NCBI GenBank assembly: GCA_016719785.1
Contig: JADJYJ010000002.1
Span: 1 to 19,157, forward strand
From: Candidatus Amarolinea dominans
GTDB lineage: Bacteria > Chloroflexota > Anaerolineae > SSC4 > Amarolineaceae
Length of the DNA stretch: 19,157 nt
Reading direction: 5' to 3'
Shown here: positions 9,224 through 17,008 of the stretch, piece after piece
Layout of the letters: each line of letters starts with the position of its first letter
How positions within the stretch are numbered: position 1 is the stretch's first letter
Notes under the pieces: generated by a model
Told to the model about the DNA's origin: nothing
The model's input: only the letters and a program-made list of their open reading frames with translations
Database searches by the model: none
Made by a program: the position numbers and the translations under genes

Positions 9224-10267
9224 ATGACCGGGCATACTCTTCTGAAAGCTGATCCGCTCCCCTGGCTGCTGGCCGAGAATGGGCCGGGCGTGCGCTACCT
9301 GGCGCTGCGTGACCTGCTCGATCGGCCGGCCGATGACCCGCAGTTGGCGGAGGCGCGCCGCGCCGCACACCGCGCCGGGCCGATTGCCGCCGTCCTCGCA
9401 CAGATGGACGCGGCCGGCTTTTGGGCCGAGCCTGGCCCCGGTTACTATCCCAAGTATCGCGGCTCCGTCTGGGCAGTCATCTTGCTGGCGCAGTTGGGCG
9501 CTGCGAGCAGTGAAGATGAGCGCATCGGCCGGGCCTGCGCCTACCTGCTGGATCACGCGCTGACGCCCGGCGGTCAGTTCTCGGTCAACGGCGCGCCCTC
9601 CGGCACGGCGGATTGCCTGCAGGGCAACCTCTGTTGGGCGCTGCTGGAGCTGGGCTGCGCCGATTCGCGGCTGGAAGCCGCCTTCGACTGGCTGGCGCGC
9701 AGCGTCACCGGCGAGGGGATCGCACCGCTGGAGGAAAAGAGTGCGCCGGTCCGCTACTACGCGGGCAAATGCGGTCCGGACTTCGCCTGCGGGTCGAACA
9801 ACAAGCTGCCGTGCGCCTGGGGCGCGGTCAAGGTGATGCTGGCCCTGGGGCGCTGGCCGGCCGCCAGGCGAACACCCGCCATGGAACGGGCCATCGGCCG
9901 CGGGATCGCCTTCCTGCTGGGCACAGACCCCGCCCTGGCCGGATACCCCAATGGCTGGGCCGAGAAGCCCAGCAGCAACTGGTGGAAGTTCGGCTTTCCC
10001 GTTTTTTACGTCACCGATCTGCTGCAAAACGTCGAAGCGCTGGTCGCATTGGGTTACGGTCACGACCCGCGCCTGGCCCACGCGTTCGATGTGATCCACT
10101 CGAAGCAGGATGCCGCGGGGCGCTGGCCGTTGGAGTACGACTACGCCGGCAAGACCTGGACCGACTTCGGGGCCAAAAAGCAGCCCAACCCGTGGGTCAC
10201 ACTGCGTGCGCTGCGGGCGTCGAAGACGGCGTCGCGGGGGTCAGGTCATCACGCACCGCCTGCTTGA
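9224..10267 (+). CDS. Alpha/alpha-toroid (prenyltransferase/squalene-cyclase-like fold) protein, function unknown
   Basis: Protein of 347 residues without signal peptide. It contains repeated helix-pair units with Gly/Trp-rich turns: WLLAENGPGVRYLALRDLL, AAGFWAEPG, GYYPKYRGSVWAVILLAQL, NLCWALLELG, CAWGAVKVMLALG, NWWKFGFPVFYVTDLLQNV, QDAAGRWPLEYDYAGKTW and NPWVTLRALR. This pattern fits the terpene-cyclase/prenyltransferase alpha-alpha barrel seen in many unnamed Chloroflexota proteins. I see no DXDD cyclase motif, so enzyme activity is doubtful. Conserved Cys and His (GKCGP, CGSNNKLPCAW) could bind a metal. The start at 9224 is preferred because GGAGG lies at 9213-9217; a TTG further upstream at 9197 lacks such a site. 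It is transcribed away from the restriction-modification gene. The last 11 residues (SRGSGHHAPPA) look unrelated to the fold and may be acquired. Confidence 0.8.
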   Translation: MTGHTLLKADPLPWLLAENGPGVRYLALRDLLDRPADDPQLAEARRAAHRAGPIAAVLAQMDAAGFWAEPGPGYYPKYRGSVWAVILLAQLGAASSEDERIGRACAYLLDHALTPGGQFSVNGAPSGTADCLQGNLCWALLELGCADSRLEAAFDWLARSVTGEGIAPLEEKSAPVRYYAGKCGPDFACGSNNKLPCAWGAVKVMLALGRWPAARRTPAMERAIGRGIAFLLGTDPALAGYPNGWAEKPSSNWWKFGFPVFYVTDLLQNVEALVALGYGHDPRLAHAFDVIHSKQDAAGRWPLEYDYAGKTWTDFGAKKQPNPWVTLRALRASKTASRGSGHHAPPA

Positions 10268-10374
10268 GCGGCAGGCCGATACGATTGATGATCAGCCTGC
10301 TGGCCGAAGGGATCACACTGGATCGCCCCGGTCAGGAATCGCTCGTCGTTGTAGACGGGGACGATCACCGACAC
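10249..10374 (-). pseudogene. N-terminal fragment of a family-2 glycosyltransferase
   Basis: The minus strand reads VSVIVPVYNDERFLTGAIQ from a GTG at 10374. This is the classic start of a GT-A fold, family 2 glycosyltransferase (the VIVPVYN strand that begins nucleotide-sugar binding). After about 20 residues the homology ends and the frame closes at TGA 10249-10251, giving only 41 residues. The DxD region and everything else are missing. It begins 5 nt after the stop of the ATPase gene and overlaps the tail of the toroid gene on the other strand. It is probably a remnant left by a deletion or rearrangement. Confidence 0.6.
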
Positions 10375-10378
10375 CTGT

Positions 10379-11932
10379 TCAGTTGCGCGCCATTTCCCAT
10401 CCTGCGATGGTGCGCTGAGCCAGGTCGAAGCGCACGCCGATCAGGTAGACCGGCTTGAGGTTGCCCAGGTACGGCTCGGCGTAGCCTTGCCGCCGGATTT
10501 GGGCCAGCGCGTCAGCCGGGGTTCCTTCCAGCTTGAACTCGAAGATGAACACCCCTTCGGCCAGCTCGACGATCGCGTCGGCCTGACCCCGACTGGAGCG
10601 CACCTCCACGCCGGTTTGCAGCCCCAACAGGCGGAACACCAGGTAAAAGACGGTCTGGTAATAGCGCTCCTGGGGCATCTGGATGTCATAGGGGATGCTG
10701 GCGAAGAAGGCGCGCAGGATGGCGAAGGCCTGATCGAAATCGGCCGCCTGCAGCGCCTCACGCAGCCGCCACAACTCCGCGCCGGCCGCGCCGATGTCAG
10801 ATGGTGTGAACGCAGCCAGCAGGTAGGTCAGGAAGGCGTGCTCGACTTCGTAATTGGGGTAGCCCAGGCGATAGAGGCGGCTGGTCGGATCGTAGCGCTT
10901 GATGGTCAGGTAGCCGGTCTGGTAGAGCAGCGGCACCACCGGCAGCTCATCCAGCTCGTAGGCGCTGAAGGCCAGGTCGCTTGAGTCGAGGTTGCCCAGC
11001 TCGCGCACGTCGTAGCCGCGCTGCTCGATCAACTTGATCAGGAAGGTCGGCGTGCCCGTGTCGAACCAGAAATTGCCGAATCGCTTCTGGCTGAGCATGA
11101 GCCACAAGGAGAAGGGGTTGTAGACCGATTGGCAATCGGCCGCAAAGCAGAAACCGTTGTACCAGTTGCGCACCTGCGCCAGCAGCGCATCGAAGGCAAC
11201 CTGTTCCTGATCGGCCATTTGCGCCAGATAGCCGGTCGCATGGTCGAGCAGTTCCGCCTCGGTCACGCCGAGCAAGGTCGCAAAACGAGTGTCCAGGCTG
11301 ATGTCCTCCAGGTTGTTCAATCCCGAAAAGACGCCGACCTTGCTGAATTTACTCACACCGGTCAACATAACGAAGCGAATGTGGGCGTCCATGCCCTTGA
11401 TGACGCCATAGAAGCCGCGCAACACTTCGCGCACGCGGCGCGCCTCGGCCAGGTCGTCCAGGTGATCGAGCAGCGGCTTGTCGTACTCGTCTACCAGGAT
11501 CACGACGCGGCCGTCGCCCGCCAGCCGCCAGACCAGCTCGCGCAAGCGCTTGAGGTGGTCGCCCGGCCCCAGCGCGATGCCGGCCCGTTCCCCCAACTCG
11601 CCCAGCATCTCGGCCAGCACGAGCTTGAGGTGCTCAGCGTTCTCGGCGCGATAGAGGCTGAGATCCATGCGGATGACCGGGAAGGGGCTGCCAGTCGTAG
11701 GGCTGGTCGTCGAGCCACAGCCCGCGGAAGAGCGGTCGGTTGCCGCGGAAGACTCTCCTCCAGGGTCGAGATCAGCAGGCTCTTGCCGAAGCGTCGCGCT
11801 GCGCCAGGAAATAGACGCCCGAGGGGTTGCGGATCAGCTCGTGATCCAGCGCGCCTTGTCCACATACAGATAGCCGCCTTCGATCAGCTTGCGAAAGCTC
11901 TGGATGCCGATGGGCAACAGTTTGAGCATCAT
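10379..11932 (-). CDS. AAA-ATPase-like protein with C-terminal PD-(D/E)XK nuclease domain (PF09820/PF08011 type)
   Basis: About 518 codons, normal for this family. The start ATG at 11932 reads MMLKLLPIGIQSFRKLIEG, then GYLYVDK. It has a strong GGAGGT site. After breaks near 11855, 11805, 11745 and 11700 it shows the P-loop RRFGKSLLIST in mixed frames, then an intact 429-residue stretch from 11668. That stretch contains Walker B VVILVDEYDKPLLDH, FVMLTGVSKFSKVGVFSG with NNLEDIS, and NWYNGFCF with YNPFSLWLML. At the C-terminus, GQADAIVELAEGVFIFEFKL carries the D...ExK nuclease core, followed by YLIGVRFD. The family is widespread and mobile, often in many copies per genome. Its role is uncertain; defence or genome-parasite functions have been suggested. 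A remnant with Walker motifs touches its start. Confidence 0.85.
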
Positions 11933-12035
11933 TGCACCTCCTCCTGAACCGCGTCGAACTCGTCAATGATCAACCAGCCTCCACCTCCGCCTCACGAAAG
12001 AGGGTGGTCTTGCCCGTCTGCCGCGCGGCGTTGAG
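11929..12035 (-). pseudogene. Remnant of another AAA ATPase: Walker A piece joined to Walker B piece
   Basis: Minus-strand frame 12035-11970 reads LTLNAARQTGKTTLFREAE and ends EVEAG-stop. RQTGKTT is a Walker A loop. One frame over, 11973-11929 reads LIIDEFDAVQEEVQ and then TGA, an apparent Walker B strand. In intact AAA proteins these two motifs are separated by 50-100 residues; here almost nothing lies between them, so the middle appears deleted. Its TGA overlaps the start ATG of the next ATPase gene. It could also be the translated tail of the upstream DUF4143 gene frame, which reads into it. Confidence 0.45.
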
Positions 12036-13522
12036 GGTGAGATAGCACCCCAGGGAGATTATAGCATCTTCGCCCCGCTGCTGGCAATCAGAGCCGCGCG
12101 GTAACTGCTCAGCCAGGCAGTGAGAATGGTCTCGATAGCGCCCGGAGTGCCCCCCTGCCCCCCAATCCTGGGGGAATGCGTCTCCCCCCAAAGTTGGGGG
12201 GTCGGGGGGCAGGTCAAGACGGGCTGATCCATGTTGCGCCGTGGACAGCCAACGCCGCGTCCAGGGCGTTCGGCCCCCTCCCCCACCGGGGGGGCAGGTC
12301 ATCCTCGGGCCGCCGTCCCTGCCCCGGCGTCTCCCCATTGGGGGGGCAGGGCTGTCCATTTGTCCGTGGAAGCCACGCGCCAGGGCCTGGCTTCCCTGCG
12401 CCAGGTATGCCAGGGGCAACACGGTGACGCGCTCGGCCAGGGGATAGGGGCGCTCACCGGGATAGAGGACGATCAGGTGATCGAGCGCCAGATCCGTCAG
12501 CGCGCTGCGCATGGAAGGGGTGAGCCGCGGCGCGTCCATGCGCTTGCACTCGACGCCCACGCGACGGCCACCAGTAAACAGCAGCAGATCAAGCTCTGCG
12601 CCGGAGTGCGTGGCCCAGAAGTAGGCCTCGTCCGGATCAACCGCCTTGATGACCTCTTCGATCACATAGCCCTCCCACGAGGCGCCGCTCTTGGGATGCA
12701 GCCAGAGATCACGTTCCTCGCAGGCCCAACATCTGGTGCAGGGATGCCGGTATCCCGAAAATAGAGTTTGGGTGACTTGATCTGCCTCTTGCCCAGGTTG
12801 ACGAACCAGGGCCGCAGCTGGCGCACCATGAAGGCGCCCTCGAGCAGATCGAGGTAGCGCCGCACCGTGGACTCGCTGACCTCGAAATTGCGCGGTTTCG
12901 GCGGCATTCCAGACCTGGCCGTGGTAATGGGCCAGCATGTTCCAAAAACGAAACATGCTGGCCGCGGAAATGCTCACGCCCAACTGTGGCAGGTCTCGTT
13001 CCAGAAAGGTTTGGATGAAGTTCCGGCGCCAGGCCAGGCTGTCAGCGTCCGATGCAGCCAGGAAAGAGAGGGGGAAACCGCCGCGCTGCCAGTGGCGCAT
13101 TTGCATCTCGACGCCGACCTCGGCCAGGCTGAAACCGGCCATGCGGATGATCTCCAGCCGGCCGGCCAGTGTTTCTGATGATTGGCGCAGCATGGCGGGC
13201 GAGGCGCTGCCCAGGATCAGGAAACGCGCCGGGAGGGGCGTGCGATCGCAGAGCACGCGCAACAGTGGAAAAAGCTCGGGCCGGCGTTGGATTTCGTCAA
13301 TCACCACCAATCCGGTCAAACCCTGCAAGGCGGTCATGGGCTGGTCGAGCCGGGCCAGGCTGATCGGGTCTTCCAGGTCGAAGTAGTTCATCGAGTCCGC
13401 GGGGACGAACTCGCGGGCCAGGGTCGTCTTGCCGCATTGGCGCGGCCCGATGAGCGCGACGACCGGCTGCGCGTCAGCGCATGTGTGATGTCTTGCTGTA
13501 ATTGTGGTCGTGGGTAGATCAT
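11970..13522 (-). CDS. AAA_14/DUF4143 ATP-binding protein, frameshifted, with foreign C-terminal tail
   Basis: ATPase of the AAA_14 plus DUF4143 family, usually about 400 aa and of unknown role. The start ATG at 13522 reads MIYPRPQLQQDITHALTR. After a frameshift near 13475 come Walker A GPRQCGKTTLARE, then MNYFDLEDP and Walker B GLVVIDEIQRRPELFPLL, with sensor-like FLILGSASP. The DUF4143 part contains FIQTFLERDLPQLG, FWNMLAHYHGQVWN, then in another frame STVRRYLDLLEGAFMVRQL and NLGKRQIKSPKLYFRDTG. It returns to the first frame for SGASWEGYVIEEVI, ATHSGAELDLLL and GVECKRMDAPRLTPSM. Normal homology ends near LAERVTVLPLAYLA (about 12430). The remaining ~150 codons read through hairpin repeats and the ATPase remnant, so the true stop is probably lost or displaced. 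Confidence 0.83.
12154..12213. repeat. Nested GC-rich inverted repeat, copy 1
   Basis: Outer arms CCTGCCCCCC (12154-12163) and GGGGGGCAGG (12204-12213) are perfect complements. Two inner hairpins sit between them: CCCCCA-ATCC-TGGGGG (12159-12174) and CCCCCCAA-AG-TTGGGGGG (12184-12201). The structure resembles a REP-like or MITE-like palindromic element. It lies inside the displaced tail of the DUF4143 gene. Confidence 0.7.
12276..12351. repeat. Nested GC-rich inverted repeats, further copies
   Basis: CCCCC-ACC-GGGGG with trailing GGCAGGTC (about 12280-12300) repeats the GGGGGGCAGGTC end of copy 1. Arms CCCTGCCCC (12317-12325) and GGGGCAGGG (12343-12351) form a perfect 9-bp pair around the inner hairpin CCCCA-T-TGGGG (12333-12343). 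The shared GGGGGGCAGG core in three places shows a repeat family rather than chance G-richness. Confidence 0.65.
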
Positions 13523-13528
13523 GGCGTC

Positions 13529-13556
13529 ATTATACCCTGAAAATCCATCATATCAA
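13529..13556 (-). promoter_or_regulatory. Near-consensus, probably leaderless promoter of the DUF4143 gene
   Basis: The minus strand reads TTGATA (13556-13551), a 16-bp spacer, and a perfect TATAAT (13534-13529). The ATG at 13522 follows after only 6 nt. Transcription would start at or next to the start codon, so the mRNA would lack a Shine-Dalgarno leader. Confidence 0.65.
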
Positions 13557-13568
13557 GACGGATTTTCA
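13538..13568. promoter_or_regulatory. Inverted repeat over the promoter spacer (operator candidate)
   Basis: TGAAAATCC (13538-13546) and GGATTTTCA (13560-13568) are perfect 9-bp arms separated by 13 bp, extended by ACC and GGT with one mismatch. One arm lies within the promoter spacer and the other upstream of the -35 box. That fits a repressor site. As a hairpin it also lies just beyond the stop of a gene at 13585 and could serve as a weak terminator, but there is no T-run. Confidence 0.5.
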
Positions 13569-13584
13569 AGGTATTTCTCTGATT

Positions 13585-14763
13585 TCACTCATACCGGAAG
13601 CGCGCCACCCCCACCGCGAAGAAGATGGCGGCAAAGCCGAGCAGGACGCCCACCTCTGGCAGCACGCCCATCACGCCCTGCCCACGCAGCAGCAGATCGG
13701 TCATGCCCTGCATGGCCCAGGTGGTGGGCAGCACCTTGACGGCCGTGCGCACCGTTTCTGGAAACAGCTCGATGGGATACCAGCACCCGCCCAACAGGGC
13801 CATGACCATGCCCAGCATGATGCTCAGGCCGTTAGCCTGGCTGGCCGTCTTGACGAAGGCGCCGAGCATGGCGCCCAGCGCGGCCGCGGCCAGCGTCGAG
13901 GCGATCATCACCAGCGCCAGCCCGGCCGGCTGATCCGCCCAATTCACGCGCAGGACAACGACACCGAACAGGATCAGCAGGGTCATCTGCACCAACGCCC
14001 AGAAGACGTTGCCCAGGATGGAGCCGAGCAGGAAGGCGCCCTTGCAGGTCGGCGTGGTCAGCAGACGGCGCAGGGTGCCGGTCTGCCGCTCGAACGCGAA
14101 CGCGGCCGAGATGCCGATGAGCGGATGAAGACCCAGGTGATCAACTGCCCGGCCGAGGAGTTGGCGGCCGGGTCGTACTTGACCGGATCCTGCGGCGCGC
14201 AGACCGGTTCCAGGCGGTCCGGCGCCTGCGCCATCGATCCTAGGCGCGACCAGGGCGGCGTCGAAAAAGGCGCTGCGACCGGCCTCGTCTGCGAAGGGCC
14301 GCAGGCGCTCCGCCTCCGCCACGGCCTGGCGACCAATGCTGACACGCTGCCCAGCCGGTAGAGCACGGCCTGCACCGAGGGGCCGGCCGCCGCGCCGTTG
14401 AGATTGTTGGGCAGTTGGCGCAGGTCGAGGACGATCTCGCCCGTCTCCAGGGCGGCCAGGTCGCAGTTGGCCGGGATGACCAGCAGGGCCGAGGCGGCGC
14501 GATCTGCGAACGCAGCCTCCTCCGCCAGGGTCACCACTTCAGGCCGCACCACCCGATTTCGCCAGCTCCGCGATGATCTGCTGCGAAAGGGGCGACCCGG
14601 CCTGGTCGGCCACCAACAGGTGGATGCGGTTGTCGGCCGGCGCGCCCGTGCCGCCGGCCAGAATGAAAGTGAAGACGATGGGCAGGATGAGGAAAAAAAG
14701 CAGTTCCGACCTGCTCGCAAAGCGCAGCAAGGTGTCTTTCCAGATGATGCTCAAAATTTTCAT
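13585..14763 (-). CDS. ABC-2 type exporter permease (second of pair), frameshifted
   Basis: Membrane subunit of an ABC exporter, about 392 codons. The start ATG at 14763 has GGGAGG upstream and reads MKILSIIWKDTLLRFASRS, then ELLFFLILPIVFTFILAGG (TM1). A large extracytoplasmic domain follows, with GAPADNRIHLLVADQAGSP, the fragment ALLVIPANCDLAALETGE, and readable pieces of the beta-rich region. The C-terminal half is intact and has the typical ABC-2 helices: FERQTGTLRRLLTTPT, ALVQMTLLILFGVVVLRV, LGAMLGAFVKTASQANGLS, GGCWYPIELFPETV and VGVLLGFAAIFFAVGVARF. It stops at TGA 13585. Breaks lie near 14545, 14340 and 14130. It follows the first permease by about 30 nt, so the two probably form a heterodimer. 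Confidence 0.85.
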
Positions 14764-14792
14764 GACGCCTCCCAACTCATTTGCTTCTCACC

Positions 14793-16036
14793 TCAGGCTT
14801 GCAGCAGCGAGCGGCGGTTGAACAGGGCGATGGCCGCGGCGGCCAGGGCGAGGCCCATCACCAGCACCCAGCAGGCTGGCCCAGATCGGCCAGGGTGCCG
14901 CCCAGGCCCAGGGTGGTGAAAGCCATCCAGCCCCCAGGCGTTGGGCGTGACCCTGCTGAGCCATTGGAACCACGATGGCATGATGTTGGTCTGCACAAGC
15001 TGCCGCCCAGGATGCCGAAGGTGAGCATGACAGCCGTGCCGACGGCGGAAACCTGGCCCGGCGTCTGCGCCAGCGCGGTGATGAGCATGCCCCAGCCCAG
15101 CGCGCCGAACACCGCGGCCAGGATGAGCACCAGCAGGCCCAGCGGGTCGCCCAGCGCAGGCCGAACAACAGCGAACCGGTGAGGATCAGGATGAGCATCT
15201 GCAAGACGCCGGTCAGATAGGCGCCGAACAGTTTGCCGAGCAGCGCCTGGGCGCCGGTAGTGGGCGAGATGAGCAGCCGCGCCAGCGTGCCCTGCGCCTT
15301 TTCGGCCAGGAGCGAGCGGCCGCCGTTGGTGACGGTGAACATGAGGAACAGGAGCGCCATACTCGGCGCCATGTAGGCCATCGGGTTGAAGGGCTGCTGT
15401 TCCTCGCCGCTGGCAGAGAACTGCAGCCGGATGAGCGGGCTCGGCTGCAGACGCTGCGGTCTGGCGCTGGCCTACGGCCACGGCGAAATCCTGCGCCTGG
15501 TCGCGCGATCAGGCCGGCGGTCAGCGCCTGCACGACGATCACCTGGCCGGCCACGCGGCCCGTCTCCACGCGACTGATGAACCCTTCGACGATGGCCTGG
15601 ATCACCCCGGCGCTCACCGGCCAGGCCGATTTTGTGGACTTCGATTTTCACCGCCTGCCCGGACGGCGTCTGACCGCTGCGGGGGATGATGCTGTCGCTG
15701 AAGCCCGCGGGTACGATGACCGCCGCGGCCGCCTGGTCCGCATCCACCTGGCCGCGAGCCCCGGTCGCGTCCGCCACGAGCGTGGGCAGCAGCAGCCCGG
15801 CCAGATCTTCAGATCGGAGCAGGTCTGCCAGGGCCTGGCCCAACTGGCCGTCGTCCTGGTTGACGACCAGCACCGGGATGGCCGCCACCCCGCTGGTGCT
15901 GCTGCGACCCATCTGGCCGGGTGACGAAGCCCAGGCCGATGGTCAGCAGAAAGGGCGTGAGGAGCATAAAGGTGAGCGCGGCTGGTCGCGGAAGATCAGT
16001 TTGACATCTTGAGACCGATGAGGATGAGCTTTTCAT
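14793..16036 (-). CDS. ABC-2 type exporter permease (first of pair), frameshifted
   Basis: Membrane subunit, about 415 codons. The start ATG at 16036 has AGGAG about 8 nt upstream. Corrected for a one-base slip the N-terminus reads MKKLILIGLKMSN, then ALTFMLLTPFLLTIGLGFV (TM1). The large outer domain shows GVAAIPVLVVNQDDGQLGQ, ALADLLRSEDLAGLLLPT and AAAAVIVPAGFSDSI. The later helices are MAPSMALLFLMFTVTNGG, LLAEKAQGTLARLLISPTT, LLGKLFGAYLTGVLQMLIL, a segment ending LSRVTPNAWGLDGF, and the tail AAAAIALFNRRSLLQA before TGA at 14793. Domain order matches the ABC-2 membrane family (DrrB/YhgE-like). At least four frameshifts. It starts 14 nt after the ATPase gene. Confidence 0.85.
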
Positions 16037-16050
16037 GATCTGGCTCCTGG

Positions 16051-16994
16051 TCAATCGCGCAGGCCGCGGCCGGTTAGCTGGAGGAACACCGCTTCCAGGT
16101 TCGGCTCGCACATGTCAATGGAATGAATCTTGATGCCGCGGTCGTTGGCGCGTCACCACCGGCGCCAGGATTTCCTCCGCCTGGTGTGTAGTCAGCGCGA
16201 TCTCGTGATCGGTGACGTTGACCTGCAAAACGCCTGCAATGGGGCGCAGCGACTGCGCCAGCGCCTCGGCGTCTTCGTCCCGCGCCGACGTGCAGGACCA
16301 GGGTCCGTTCTCGCCCACCTGGCGGGGTCAGCTCGGCCTGGCTGCCCAGGGCGATCAGTTCGCCGTGGTCCATGATGCCAACCCGGTGCGAAAGCTCCTG
16401 GGCCTCCTCCATGTAGTGGGTGGTGTAGAGGATGGTCATGCCCTGGCGGTTCAGCTCCTTGACCGAGTCGAGGATGGCGCGGCGGGACTGCGGGTCAATA
16501 CCGACGGTCGGCCCGTCCGTGAAGAGCAGCCGGGGGCTTTGCAGCAGGCCAACGCCGATGTTGACGCGGCGCTTCATGCCGCCGGAGTAGGTCTTGACGC
16601 GCTCTTTGGCGCGCCCGGTCAGGCCGATCTGCGCCAGCACCTCGTCCACGCGAGCGGCCAGCGCCTTGCCGGCCAGGCCGTACATCTGGCCCCAGAAGAC
16701 CAAGTTTTCGCGGGCGGTCAGGTCGTCGTAAAGGGCCAGTTCCTGCGGCACAACGCCGATAGCCCGGCGCACATCCATCGGACTGCGGGTCACGGAATGG
16801 CCGGCGATGACTGCATCCCCGCGGGTGGGTGCGTAGAGGGTGGAAAGCACCGAGATGGTGGTGGTCTTGCCTGCACCGTTGGGGCCGAGCAGGCTGAAGA
16901 TCTCGCCCTCCTGGACCGCGAAGGAAATGCCCTTCACTGCGGTGAAGTTGCCGTACTGCTTGACCAGTTCATAAACTTCGAGAATTGGAGACAT
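16051..16994 (-). CDS. ABC exporter ATP-binding protein (DrrA/NatA type), Walker B Glu read as Gly
   Basis: Cytoplasmic ATPase of about 314 codons that powers the two ABC-2 permeases downstream. The start ATG at 16994 reads MSPILEVYELVKQYGNFTA. The motifs in order are Walker A GPNGAGKTTT, Q-loop GVVPQELALYDDLTARENL, signature YSGGMKRRVNIG, Walker B and D-loop LLFTDGPTVGIDPQSRR, and switch His in ILYTTHYMEEAQ. The family normally has DEPTVG, so the catalytic Glu is read here as Gly (codon GGG). Frameshifts near 16315 and 16150 split the regulatory C-terminal domain. Its last residues, HSIDMCEPNLEAVFLQLTG followed by RGLRD, are typical of DrrA/NatA proteins. It begins 14 nt after the pgm stop. 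The substrate cannot be told; drugs, lipids and Na+ are known for relatives. Confidence 0.9.
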
Positions 16995-17008
16995 ATGTAT
17001 CCCGTCCT

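Noticed and set aside
12140..12360. CRISPR array in the GC-rich repeat cluster
   Set aside because: Units differ in length, are palindromic within themselves and have no uniform spacers; no cas gene is nearby.
13504..14361. 285-codon open frame on the + strand opposite a permease
   Set aside because: Its composition (Gln, His and Gly rich) is that of a shadow; the minus strand shows ABC-2 helices.
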